A program made the position numbers and the translations under genes. 64,000 bases of DNA. It comes from Pseudozobellia thermophila (GTDB lineage Bacteria > Bacteroidota > Bacteroidia > Flavobacteriales > Flavobacteriaceae). Location: contig NZ_FQYU01000007.1 in the NCBI RefSeq assembly GCF_900141855.1, positions 1 to 64,000 on the forward strand, given 5' to 3'. The notes beneath the pieces were generated by a model. That model saw only the letters and a program-made list of their open reading frames with translations, was not told where the DNA came from and ran no database searches. Below, in pieces: positions 14,085 through 22,648 of the stretch. Positions within the stretch are counted from its first letter, which is position 1, and each line of letters begins with the position of its first letter.

Positions 14085-15074
14085 ATGAAATACTTTTCCG
14101 TAAACCTATATAGAAAAATGCTTGATTGTGCCATTGAGGAAGGCCTCTCCAGAGAGAGTCTTATGGATTTAACAACCCCCATTAACGCTTTGGATTCTTT
14201 ACAAGTCGTTTCGGCTGAGGAGTTCCTAACCTTACATGAATTACTTGCCGATAAACTTGGGCACGGTTTTGCCGTAAGAGTAGGCCAAAAAATGGTAATC
14301 GAAGATTATGGCGTTTTAGGACTTTCTTGGCGCACATGCTCAACAGTTGGGGAGATTTTTGAACGTAGCGAACGCTACTTCAAACTATTATCCAACACCT
14401 TTGATTGGCAAATTAAGAAGGAAGGAAGCATTTCACATATAGTACTCAATCGTGAAGCACATCGAAAAGGAATGGAACTATCGACCGAGGCAAGTCTTTC
14501 AGCAACAGTAGTCGTACTCCAAGCCATGTCCGAAAAAGACATTTCCCCCATTCAAGTAAGTTTCAAACATAAAGAGCCCAAAGATCTCACTAGCCATAAA
14601 GCAGCATTTAATTGTCCTATTTTATTTGACCGACCACAATACTCAATCAGTTACAAAACAGCCGATTTAAATTTAAGAACCGCCAAGGCAGATGCCAGCA
14701 TCAACAGGTATTTACTACAACAAGTTGATGAGAAGGCCAAAGGCATAAAAATTCCTGGCAATAAGTTTGTTCGTGATGTTGAAGCACTTATAAAAGATGC
14801 GCTTCCAACAGGCATTCCAAGCATACATTATATCAGTGACCTTGCGGCTATGAGCAATCGAACATTGACCCGCAGACTTTCCGAAGCTGGTGTTACCTAT
14901 CGTGATTTGGTTAAAAAAACCCAAGAAAAAATCGCAAAAGAAATGCTACGCAAAAACACTGTGAGTATAGGCGAGATTGCGTTCTTAACAGGTTTTTCAG
15001 AACAAAGTGCCTTTAATCGTGCTTTTAAAAAATGGACTGACCTCACCCCATCTGAATTCAGAAAAAACAATTAG
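14085..15074 (+). CDS. AraC-family regulator with arabinose-binding-type N-domain
   Basis: The 329-residue regulator differs from the other AraC proteins here. Residues 15-200 match the PF12625-type (OruR/ArgR-like) sensing domain, with LTLHELLADKLGHGFAVRVG, EDYGVLGLSWRTCSTVGE and VSFKHKEPKD. Residues about 230-328 are the AraC DNA-binding domain: IHYISDLAAMSNRTLTRRLS, then VSIGEIAFLTGFSEQSAFNR and the T-P-S-E-F-R end. The ligand is unknown. It starts a long co-directional block (14085-20065) and may govern the NmrA-like oxidoreductase gene set that follows after 227 bp. Confidence 0.87.
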   Translation: MKYFSVNLYRKMLDCAIEEGLSRESLMDLTTPINALDSLQVVSAEEFLTLHELLADKLGHGFAVRVGQKMVIEDYGVLGLSWRTCSTVGEIFERSERYFKLLSNTFDWQIKKEGSISHIVLNREAHRKGMELSTEASLSATVVVLQAMSEKDISPIQVSFKHKEPKDLTSHKAAFNCPILFDRPQYSISYKTADLNLRTAKADASINRYLLQQVDEKAKGIKIPGNKFVRDVEALIKDALPTGIPSIHYISDLAAMSNRTLTRRLSEAGVTYRDLVKKTQEKIAKEMLRKNTVSIGEIAFLTGFSEQSAFNRAFKKWTDLTPSEFRKNN

Positions 15075-15301
15075 AATGCTCTTTTTGGCGTAAACTGTCA
15101 AAATCTTGTCTTTAAGTGTCAAAAAAACCATTTGATCGCTTCACACCTTTGTATCATCAAATTGACTACTCGATTATAGATAAAGACATCAATCACTTTA
15201 GCGGCCGTGTCATGGATAACCAATAAACAGTAATGCTGGCAAAGGGTTATCCAAAATACTGAATCGAGCCATAGAAATTACAAATCAAAAAACGAACAGT
15301 C

Positions 15302-15703
15302 ATGAAACAATTAAGAGCTATTGGTATTGGCGTTATTATCTGGATCATTGGGGTCAGTCTTTATACACTTTCCTTTTACATCCAAGTTTTACAAAATGCG
15401 GAACAACAAGCAAATATGCTGCTTTTTATTTCAGTCATACCATTGGTCTGGTATGGGGCAAGACTATACTACAAAAAAGAAACGAACACACATGGATATT
15501 GGGTTGGGCAAACCTTTTTTTTAACCGCAACAGCCTTGGATGCTATAATAACGGTTCCTGTTTTTGTTATCCCAAATGGAGGCTCCTATTATCAATTTTT
15601 CACGGATTTAGGATTTTGGCTTATAGGCTTTGAATTCTTAGGCATAACAGTACTCTATTGGTATATCAAGGTAGAAATCAATAAACAAAACCAAATTACA
15701 TAA
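15302..15703 (+). CDS. Four-helix integral membrane protein
   Basis: The 133-residue protein has four hydrophobic helices, at about residues 6-28, 37-53, 67-89 and 102-124. Its first helix and the YTLSFYIQVLQNAEQQAN loop resemble the small DUF5367-type membrane proteins, but I cannot confirm that. The gene starts at ATG 15302, 227 bp after the AraC gene, and lies 12 bp before the NmrA-like gene, with which it should be co-transcribed. Confidence 0.65.
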   Translation: MKQLRAIGIGVIIWIIGVSLYTLSFYIQVLQNAEQQANMLLFISVIPLVWYGARLYYKKETNTHGYWVGQTFFLTATALDAIITVPVFVIPNGGSYYQFFTDLGFWLIGFEFLGITVLYWYIKVEINKQNQIT

Positions 15704-15715
15704 AACGCATATATC

Positions 15716-16537
15716 ATGAAACAAAACATTTTAGTTATCGGAGGTACAGGAAAAACAGGTCGTCGGGTTGCAAAAAAATTAAAAGAATCTGGCCACAATG
15801 TGCGCATTGTTGGTAGAAAAACAAACCCGGTATTTGATTGGGAAAATCCTGAAACCTACAATGCTGCTTTAAAAGATATGGATAGAGCCTACATCGTATA
15901 TTATCCTGATTTAGCTGTCCCTGGAGCCAGAGATGCCATTGGCAAACTGGTTGAAAAAGCTATAAAGGCAGGATTGGATAAAGTCGTTTTACTATCAGGA
16001 AAGGGAGAAACTGAAGCAGAAGCTTGCGAGCAAATCGTGGCAAATTCCGGATTAAATTATACACTGGTTAGAGCATCATGGTTTAACCAAAACTTTAGTG
16101 AAGGCGCCTTTTTGGAATTTGTGCGGCAAGGTACCGTGGCCCTGCCAATGCCAGAGGCTGAGATTCCTTTTGTGGATGCCGATGATATTGCAGATGTGGT
16201 TTCAAAAGTACTGATGGATGATACTTTCAACGGGAAAACCATAACCGTAACAGGACCTCAAAAAAGTACCTTTAAGGAAGTGACCGGTATCATGGCCGAA
16301 GCCATAGATAAACCCATTCAATTTGTACCTATTTCCATTGATGAGTTTAAGGAAAGTATGCGAAAAGCCGGCTTGCCCAATACTTACGTCTGGCTCTTCG
16401 GTTATTTGTTCAAAGAAGTATTAGGCAACCCAGACAACCAAGAAGTTTCCAATGATGTTGCCGTAGTGTTGGGTAGGCCCGCGAAAGATTTTGAAACGTA
16501 TGCTAAGGAAACTGCGGCAACTGGTATTTGGGGTTAG
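15716..16537 (+). CDS. NmrA-like NAD(P)-binding protein
   Basis: The 273-residue protein opens with a Rossmann fold, NILVIGGTGKTGRRVAKKL (G-G-T-G-K-T-G), and IVGRK at the end of beta-2 for NADP preference. It continues with KAIKAGLDKVVLLSGKGE, LVRASWFNQNF and IPFVDADDIADVVSKVL, all usual for the NmrA/atypical SDR family (NAD(P)H-sensing regulators and isoflavone-reductase-like enzymes). No Tyr-x3-Lys catalytic pair is evident, as is normal for NmrA. It is the core of a small operon with membrane proteins on both sides (12 and 15 bp spacing). Confidence 0.88.
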   Translation: MKQNILVIGGTGKTGRRVAKKLKESGHNVRIVGRKTNPVFDWENPETYNAALKDMDRAYIVYYPDLAVPGARDAIGKLVEKAIKAGLDKVVLLSGKGETEAEACEQIVANSGLNYTLVRASWFNQNFSEGAFLEFVRQGTVALPMPEAEIPFVDADDIADVVSKVLMDDTFNGKTITVTGPQKSTFKEVTGIMAEAIDKPIQFVPISIDEFKESMRKAGLPNTYVWLFGYLFKEVLGNPDNQEVSNDVAVVLGRPAKDFETYAKETAATGIWG

Positions 16538-16552
16538 CAAAAAAGAATCGAA

Positions 16553-16969
16553 ATGATATTTAAAAAAAGTACAATTACATTCGTCATTCTCTTGTATGCT
16601 CTAGCTGTACCTTTTTTAGAAATTAATGACACTCATGTATTTAACCCTGACTGGACACCACATGCAAAAATTCATGAAGTATGGCAACTCATCACCAATT
16701 CGGCAATAGGAGTTTTATGTTTATGGTTGCTTTGGGCCAAAAAAGAGAACAAGTTAAGCTCACTATTGAGCATGTTAGTAACTGGTGGGTTTTTGTTGGC
16801 TTACTTATTACAGGATTTGTATGGCGGCTCAATGAAATATCTAGACGGAAGTGAAAAAACAATTTTAGGTCTAAACATAGGAGTTTTGGGATTCGGTCTG
16901 GGTTTCACATTATTAGTGATCGTCCATTTTTATGGTTTTGGTGATACCGGTAAAGCATCTAAACACTAA
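16553..16969 (+). CDS. Four-helix integral membrane protein
   Basis: This 138-residue protein has hydrophobic helices near residues 8-20, 45-62, 72-90 and 105-128. It carries the loop NPDWTPHAKIHEVWQ, in which Trp and two His face the same side, perhaps a ligand or metal site. I could not name the family. It lies 15 bp after the NmrA-like gene and 2 bp before the serine hydrolase gene, which implies co-transcription. Confidence 0.65.
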   Translation: MIFKKSTITFVILLYALAVPFLEINDTHVFNPDWTPHAKIHEVWQLITNSAIGVLCLWLLWAKKENKLSSLLSMLVTGGFLLAYLLQDLYGGSMKYLDGSEKTILGLNIGVLGFGLGFTLLVIVHFYGFGDTGKASKH

Positions 16970-16971
16970 AA

Positions 16972-18663
16972 ATGAATATGAAAACAACTTTTCAATTCAT
17001 AAGGTTCTTACTGCTTATTTTAAATGCCGTTACCATACATGCCCAAAACAATAGTGGACCAATCAACATCCATCACATAACAACGAAAATCGATAGCCTT
17101 TTAAGTAATTATAATGAGAATGAACCGGGCGTTGCCATTGGTCTTGTAAAAAACAATCAGTTGATCTATGAAAAGTACTTTGGATTGGCCAATCTTGACT
17201 ATGGGACACCGATTCACAAAGGGACTTCCTTTCATGTGGCTTCGGTTTCAAAACAGTTTACCGCATTTGCCATTTTCTTACTTGAAGACGAAGGAAAACT
17301 GTCTTTGGAGGATGATATTGGAATCCATCTTCCTGAGATGCACGAATTTGAGCACAAAATTACCATTGGCCATTTGCTAAATCACACAAGTGGGCTAAAA
17401 GACAAGTATAACCTATTACGCCTCTCTGGTTGGACGCTAGATGATGTCATTACCAATGAACAGGTGTTGAAGATTATTTTTAATCAAGAGACCTTAAATT
17501 TCAAACCCAACGAAAATCATATGTATAGCAATACCAACTATGTATTGTTGGCAGAAATCGTAGCTAGGGTATCGAAGATGTCCTTTGCCGAGTTTACGCA
17601 TAAACACATTTTTGAACCCCTAAGGATGTATGATTCCAAATTTGTAGATCAAAAAGGACAGGTTGTTAAAAATAAAAGCCTTTCCTATTTCAAAGTCGAT
17701 TCAATATACGTTGAAGATCTATTTAATAACTTCAGTGTTGGTGCTACCAACCTTAACACGACAATTACAGATTTGAGTAAATGGCTTATTAATTATGACA
17801 CAAAAAAAGTCGGTAGCCCAGCTATCTTTAAAAAAATGCAAACCTTACGGCATTTGAACAATGGAGAAACCTACGGCTATGCAAATGGTTTGTTCATCAA
17901 CACCTATAAAGGGTTCAAACGTATTGAACACAGTGGACAGGACGCCAGCTATCAGTCTTATTTGGCAAGATTTCCAGAACTGAACTTGAGTGTGATCTTT
18001 ACAAATACGAATGGTGAAATCAATGGCTCCAGAATGGTGTATGATATCATGGACATTTGTCTAGAACCCTATCTTAAAAATAAAAAATCAATTTCATCAC
18101 CCAAAAAACTATTAACCCACAAAAAACCTATTAAGAAAGGAACGGCATATTTAAAACAATTTGAGGGCCATTATTGGGATGAAGATGATACATATTCACG
18201 CCACATTAAAGTTGAAAATGACACCTTGCGTTTTATTACCAAGAATGGCAACACTGCCTTAGTGCCAGTAGGCGAACATGCTTTTGAAATGGATATTCAT
18301 GACTATGTGGGTATCTCCTTTGCAAACAACCAGATGATTATGACACTGGGTGATGGCTATCAAATCATTTCAGAAAAATATACTCCTGCACAATACAATG
18401 CAACTACTCTTGAAGAATTTACCGGAAGATATTACAGCTCTGAATTGAATGCCTACTACTCATTTTATGTGAAAGAAAATCAATTGGTTGCAAAACACAC
18501 AAGACTGGGTGATTTCAAATTAAATGCTATTAAAAATGACTATTTCATTGGTAATAAAGGGTCATTTCTAAAGGTGGTTTTTATAAGAAACTCTGCTAAT
18601 GATATTATTGGATTTGAGGTATCCAGCAGTAGGGCGAAAAATGTATCATTCGTAAAAATATAA
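16972..18663 (+). CDS. Class C beta-lactamase-like serine hydrolase, secreted
   Basis: The 563-residue protein has an N-terminal signal peptide (FIRFLLLILNAVTIHAQ) and a beta-lactamase/transpeptidase-like domain over residues about 35-370. The catalytic S91-V-S-K94 and Y185-S-N187 motifs are seen, and HSGQDASYQSYLARFP takes the place of the K-T-G strand. Residues 380-560 form an accessory lipocalin-like domain common in flavobacterial members. Such enzymes are usually esterases or peptidases, less often lactamases. It acts in the periplasm. A second in-frame ATG is at 16978. It ends 2 bp before a PD40 lipoprotein gene. Confidence 0.88.
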   Translation: MNMKTTFQFIRFLLLILNAVTIHAQNNSGPINIHHITTKIDSLLSNYNENEPGVAIGLVKNNQLIYEKYFGLANLDYGTPIHKGTSFHVASVSKQFTAFAIFLLEDEGKLSLEDDIGIHLPEMHEFEHKITIGHLLNHTSGLKDKYNLLRLSGWTLDDVITNEQVLKIIFNQETLNFKPNENHMYSNTNYVLLAEIVARVSKMSFAEFTHKHIFEPLRMYDSKFVDQKGQVVKNKSLSYFKVDSIYVEDLFNNFSVGATNLNTTITDLSKWLINYDTKKVGSPAIFKKMQTLRHLNNGETYGYANGLFINTYKGFKRIEHSGQDASYQSYLARFPELNLSVIFTNTNGEINGSRMVYDIMDICLEPYLKNKKSISSPKKLLTHKKPIKKGTAYLKQFEGHYWDEDDTYSRHIKVENDTLRFITKNGNTALVPVGEHAFEMDIHDYVGISFANNQMIMTLGDGYQIISEKYTPAQYNATTLEEFTGRYYSSELNAYYSFYVKENQLVAKHTRLGDFKLNAIKNDYFIGNKGSFLKVVFIRNSANDIIGFEVSSSRAKNVSFVKI

Positions 18664-18665
18664 TT

Positions 18666-19613
18666 ATGAAAGGTGTTAACGTTACTTTTCTATTCATAGT
18701 CCTTCATTTGTTTTCTTGCAGTAAAGAAACAGAATCAAATATAGTGCTGTTAGATCCTGACATTCCAACTGACACGCCTTTGGTTTTTGGGGAAGGGATT
18801 ATTTCAACTGAGAGCTACGAGTTTGCAATTACCTTTACTCCAGAAATGGACGAACTTTATTTTACACGGAGAAAACCTGGAGAAGACAATACAATTTATT
18901 GCATGCAATTAGTTGACGATAAGTGGTCCAGCCCAAAACCTGCATTTTTTACAGCAACCAAAGGGTGGGATTTCGAACCTCATATCAACCCAAAAGGGGA
19001 TAAACTGTATTTTGGAAGTACACGACCTCTAAACGATACACCTAAACCACCAGGACTTCACCAATGGTATAGTAAGAGGGAAGCAAAGGGCTGGAGCACG
19101 CCAATACCGTTGCAGAAACCATTTGTAGATAGAACCATAATCATGTACTTGACCTCTACTGAAGAGGGTAATTTATATTTCACCGCTGGAGAGAAAGGAG
19201 ATGCTCCAGAAGATTGGGTTATTTACAAGTCAATCAAAGAGGATGGTCAATACAAAAGTATTGATAGAATGGGAAAGGAAATCAATACTGCTGCCAAATG
19301 GGTAGCCCATTCATACATAGCTCCAAACGAAAGCTATATGATTTATGATTTTAAGAGTGATTTAGGTTATGGTGAAAGTGATTTGTACATCAGTTTTAAT
19401 AAAAATGAAAAATGGTCAAGGCCCTTTAACATGGGGCCCAAGATAAACACAGATCAAACTGAAATGGCTGCAAGTGTATCGCCCGATGGCAAGTATTTGT
19501 TTTTCCATAGAGGCGGAGAAAATGAGGGTAATATTTATTGGGTGGGTTTTAGACCGATAAAAGAGGAAATGGAAAAGAATTTTAACCAACACCAATACTT
19601 GAAAGAACCATGA
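18666..19613 (+). CDS. PD40-repeat (WD40-like) lipoprotein
   Basis: The 315-residue protein has a lipoprotein signal with the lipobox L-F-S-C (Cys near residue 18). A TolB-like PD40 beta-propeller follows, with repeats such as FAITFTPEMDELYFTRRKPG, HINPKGDKLYFGSTRP and SVSPDGKYLFFHRG. The family is typical of outer-membrane or periplasmic binding scaffolds in Bacteroidota. The stop overlaps the GNAT start by 4 bases, so the last three genes of the block are tightly coupled. Confidence 0.85.
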   Translation: MKGVNVTFLFIVLHLFSCSKETESNIVLLDPDIPTDTPLVFGEGIISTESYEFAITFTPEMDELYFTRRKPGEDNTIYCMQLVDDKWSSPKPAFFTATKGWDFEPHINPKGDKLYFGSTRPLNDTPKPPGLHQWYSKREAKGWSTPIPLQKPFVDRTIIMYLTSTEEGNLYFTAGEKGDAPEDWVIYKSIKEDGQYKSIDRMGKEINTAAKWVAHSYIAPNESYMIYDFKSDLGYGESDLYISFNKNEKWSRPFNMGPKINTDQTEMAASVSPDGKYLFFHRGGENEGNIYWVGFRPIKEEMEKNFNQHQYLKEP

Positions 19614-20065
19614 AATATAGAAAAGCAACAACCAATGACGTATTTACCATTGTAGAAATGATTGCTGACGATTCCTTGGGCCGTAAACGGGAAAACCTTA
19701 CCATCCCATTGGCAAGATCCTATTATGACGCCTTTGAGCGAATCGATTCTGACCCAAACCAAGAACTGATGGTGGTCGAAAATGGAGATGGACAGATTAT
19801 CGCTGTTTTTCAAATGACGTTTATCCCTTATTTAACATACCAAGGAGGTATTCGTGCACAAATTGAAGGAGTACGCGTGCATAAGAAACATCGGGGACTT
19901 GGTATTGGGAAAGCCATATTTCAATGGGCTATCCAAAGAGCGAAGGAACGCAAAGCTCATTTGTTGCAGTTGACCACCGACAAGAAACGTCCCGACGCCA
20001 TTCGCTTTTATGAATCGCTTGGATTCAAGGCCACACATCAAGGCATGAAAATGCATTTGAATTAG
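19610..20065 (+). CDS. GNAT-family N-acetyltransferase
   Basis: The 151-residue protein shows the GNAT order: KYRKATTNDVFTIVEMI, AVFQMTFIPYLTYQGG, the motif-A strand AQIEGVRVHKKHRGLGIGKA with the acetyl-CoA pyrophosphate loop (R-G-L-G-I-G-K-A), and RFYESLGFKATHQGM at the end. The acceptor substrate is unknown. The overlapping start (19610) couples it to the PD40 lipoprotein. It is the last gene before module F and closes the longest block of the array. Confidence 0.92.
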   Translation: MKYRKATTNDVFTIVEMIADDSLGRKRENLTIPLARSYYDAFERIDSDPNQELMVVENGDGQIIAVFQMTFIPYLTYQGGIRAQIEGVRVHKKHRGLGIGKAIFQWAIQRAKERKAHLLQLTTDKKRPDAIRFYESLGFKATHQGMKMHLN

Positions 20066-20087
20066 ATTAAAATACCAGTGCCAACAC

Positions 20088-20256
20088 GGGTAACCAAGGG
20101 ACAAGTCCATAATGAACAAAATTGCGCCCAGTTTTAAGCCCTTTTTAGGGCTTTTTCCCGATTACCGCCCCTACCCTGAAATCGCATGCCAGGATAACTA
20201 TCGATAGACCGTGGGCGAAACGTACTTTTTTGTTAACTTGTGCAGCGGTACACGCC
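20088..20256 (+). repeat. Intergenic module, copy F (shortened, diverged)
   Basis: It contains GGGTAACCAAGGGACAAGTCC, ATAATGAACAAAATTGCG, the terminator, CGCCCCTACCC, then a T-run with TTAACTTGTGCAGCGGTACA. It is the most diverged of the six copies but keeps the order leader, terminator, T-run, TTGTGC/GTACACG hairpin. No gene lies in 20066-20359. Confidence 0.65.
20136..20156 (+). terminator. Rho-independent terminator in module F
   Basis: AAGCCC-TTTTTA-GGGCTT forms a perfect 6-bp stem followed by TTTCCC. It lies 70 bp after the GNAT stop and ends the 14085-20065 block. Confidence 0.75.
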
Positions 20257-20359
20257 GTATAGATAATGGCTTGGTGCCCCTAGCCTATAGATCCACACAG
20301 ATTTCGTATTCGGTATGCATGTGCTACATTGGCCAGGACGGAATCATTAAAAATGAAGA

Positions 20360-21193
20360 ATGAAATTAAAAGTATTGGCGTTTCTGTTTGCGATTACCAT
20401 CATGGCCTGCAGGGCACAGGAAGCAAGTACGGGACCACAGCCTCCCGCTGAAACCGGTGAAAAATTCAAAGTAGGAATAGCAGGCTATACCTTCGTAAAA
20501 TTCGACCTCGATAAAACACTTGAAACAATGAAAGCGCTCGATGTACATTATTTATGCATCAAGGATTTTCATTTGCCCATGACGAGTACCGATGAGGAAA
20601 TTGCCGCCTTTCATGAAAAATTGAAAGCCAGCCATGTTACCGGTTATGCCGTTGGCCCAATTTATATGAAAAGTAAAAAGGCAGTCGACCGGGCTTTTGA
20701 ATATGCGAAAAGGGTTGGGGTAAAATTGATCGTCGGCGTACCCAACGTTGAGCTGCTTCCTTATGTGGACAAAAAAGTAAAAGAGTACGATTTTAAATTT
20801 GCGATTCATTTACACGGGCCGGATATTAAAATCTTTCCAGATGCCGAAGATGTCTGGAACCACACCAAAGACCTCGACCCGAGGATTGGAATGTGCTTGG
20901 ACATCGGTCACGACACACGCAACGGCAAAGACCCCGTTGCCGACCTGAAAAAATACCATACCCGCGTTTTCGATATGCACATTAAGGATGTTACGGCCCC
21001 TACTAAATCGGGGTATTCACTCGAAGTAGGCCGTGGTATTATCGACTTTCCCGCACTGGTGAATATGATCAGAAAAGTTGGTTACACAGGGGTTTGCAGT
21101 ATGGAACATGAAAGAAACCAAGACAATCCCTTTATGGGACTTGCCGAATCTGTCGGTTATTTCAGGGCCGTGATCGAAACCACGAAGAAATAG
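20360..21193 (+). CDS. Sugar phosphate isomerase/epimerase-family (TIM barrel) lipoprotein
   Basis: The 277-residue protein starts with a lipoprotein signal (FLFAITIMAC, lipobox Cys near residue 17). It continues with the AP-endonuclease 2/xylose isomerase-like TIM barrel: VGIAGYTFVKFDLDKTLETM, KFAIHLHGPDIK, IGMCLDIGHDTRNGKDP, FDMHIKDVT and GVCSMEHERN. His, Asp and Glu residues at strand ends form the usual metal site. The family isomerises or epimerises free sugars; here it is exported. Codon and base composition are closer to the core chromosome than to the AT-rich array genes. Confidence 0.88.
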   Translation: MKLKVLAFLFAITIMACRAQEASTGPQPPAETGEKFKVGIAGYTFVKFDLDKTLETMKALDVHYLCIKDFHLPMTSTDEEIAAFHEKLKASHVTGYAVGPIYMKSKKAVDRAFEYAKRVGVKLIVGVPNVELLPYVDKKVKEYDFKFAIHLHGPDIKIFPDAEDVWNHTKDLDPRIGMCLDIGHDTRNGKDPVADLKKYHTRVFDMHIKDVTAPTKSGYSLEVGRGIIDFPALVNMIRKVGYTGVCSMEHERNQDNPFMGLAESVGYFRAVIETTKK

Positions 21194-21572
21194 GAACCAA
21201 AATGACTTTGTTTTCAAAAGGTCGGGACTCTTAAACCCTTGCCCCCCTTAGTCCTTGCCCATAACAGCGGATAAAAAGCCGTTTCGGCCACTCCACGGAG
21301 GGGAAAAGGGGAAAGTCCGAAGCCCGGCCCGCATCCACAGTATCAAAAAAAAACCATCACCTTATTCAATACCCAAGGAAGTTGGGGCCAGACCGGCCTT
21401 GGCCATTATTGAAAAAATCAGGGTCGGGCTTAAGGCCCGATGGCCTTGCAAAAAGTTGGCATTTATCCGCTATATTTGGTAGCGGCCAGGGGAATGGCCC
21501 TTGCAAATGCTTGCAAAAGCCCAGCCGAAACCCAGGGCGTAATGTATAACGATACTTTCGAAAACAAGGAAA
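21194..21572. other. Non-coding spacer with a wide inverted repeat
   Basis: No gene was recognised. AGCGGATAAA (21266-21275) pairs with TTTATCCGCT (21462-21471). Inside lie further G+C-rich inverted elements, and the block ends CCAGGGCGTAATGTATAACG shortly before the DinB gene, similar in position to the GTTGTAACGTATATG end at 3481-3495. It may be the last, diverged boundary of the array. Confidence 0.45.
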
Positions 21573-22040
21573 ATGACCCAATCCGAACTCATCATCCTAA
21601 ATTTTACGGAAATAAGGAGAAGAAGCATAGAAATTTGGAAGAAACTGCCTGAAAGCCACTATAATTGGAAACCTGACGAAAAAGCCATGACGGCCATAGA
21701 AATGGTCAGACACGTTTTGGAAGCCGATTACGGATGGAACATTATCATCAACAGGGGCAGTATGGCCAATTATCAAACACCCTGGGAAAATCGACCTTTC
21801 ATCAGCGTTGCCGATGAAATTCAATTTGCCGAACCCTACAGAAATGCCTTTTTAAAGAGTGTGCGGCAATTTTCGGATACAGACCTGGCGGAAACGGAAA
21901 TCGTCCACCCCGGAAATGGAGACAAAAAAACACTTGGAAAGTATTTGCTGCGGATCGGCTATCACGAATCCGTTCACGCAGGACAATTCCTTTCGTACCT
22001 AAGGGCAATGAAAATAGATCGTCCCGAGATATGGGACTAA
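21573..22040 (+). CDS. DinB-family protein
   Basis: This 155-residue four-helix protein matches the DinB/DUF664 family. The metal-site histidines appear as VRHVLEADYGW in helix 2 and HESVHAGQFLSYLRAM in the last helix, and EIWKKLPESHYNWKPDEKAM is the typical N-terminal stretch. Family members include thiol-dependent metal enzymes, but most are uncharacterised. It is followed by a Crp-like gene after 19 bp and a second DinB gene after that. Confidence 0.9.
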   Translation: MTQSELIILNFTEIRRRSIEIWKKLPESHYNWKPDEKAMTAIEMVRHVLEADYGWNIIINRGSMANYQTPWENRPFISVADEIQFAEPYRNAFLKSVRQFSDTDLAETEIVHPGNGDKKTLGKYLLRIGYHESVHAGQFLSYLRAMKIDRPEIWD

Positions 22041-22059
22041 CACAATAACCCCAGCCAAC

Positions 22060-22596
22060 ATGAACCCTATTTCCAATCTGATCGATAAAATCAACAGCGA
22101 AAACCTCTGGGATGGAAAGGTAGAATTGCAGCGCAATGACTATTTAAAGGTACAGGGAAGTATCGACACCAATATCTACCTGGTTACCCATGGAAGCTTG
22201 AGGATCTTTATAATCAATCAATTCGAGGAGCATACCATTAGATTTGGGTACAAAAATAACCTGATAGCTGCTTTGGATTCATTTTTGACCGAACAACCTT
22301 CCGATTTCTATATCCAAGCCCTAAAAAAAACAACGCTCAACTATATGACCAAAAAAAACTTTGTCCCTTTTATCGAATCATCCAAAGCGAACAAAAACAT
22401 ATGGCTCGGTATTCTCGAAAATTTTGTTCTACAACAAATGGAAAGGGAAAGGGATATTCTAACCTCCTCCCCTATTGAACGTTACAATAGGGTTTTAAAG
22501 AGAAGTCCACAACTATTCCAGGAAATACCGAATAAATATATTGCATCCTATTTAAGAATGTCACCTGAAACGCTTTCCAGAATTAAAAAGTCTTGA
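22060..22596 (+). CDS. Short Crp/Fnr-type cyclic-nucleotide-binding regulator
   Basis: The 178-residue protein has a cNMP-binding-type beta-roll (residues 20-110, NIYLVTHGSLRIFIINQFEE). A short C-terminal winged helix follows, with KYIASYLRMSPETLSRIKKS as recognition helix. This form is typical of the Bacteroidota Crp/Fnr group lacking the usual N-terminal extension. The effector is unknown. It lies between two DinB genes and probably regulates this small set. Confidence 0.85.
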   Translation: MNPISNLIDKINSENLWDGKVELQRNDYLKVQGSIDTNIYLVTHGSLRIFIINQFEEHTIRFGYKNNLIAALDSFLTEQPSDFYIQALKKTTLNYMTKKNFVPFIESSKANKNIWLGILENFVLQQMERERDILTSSPIERYNRVLKRSPQLFQEIPNKYIASYLRMSPETLSRIKKS

Positions 22597-22648
22597 TTTC
22601 GGTCAAGGTTTTTCCCCGGTCAATTCTTGAAATTTGTACAAAAAACCC

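Noticed and set aside
220-21572. Presence of an integron integrase in the window
   Set aside because: No gene in the region has tyrosine-recombinase motifs (R...H-x-x-R...Y); the array call rests on repeats only.
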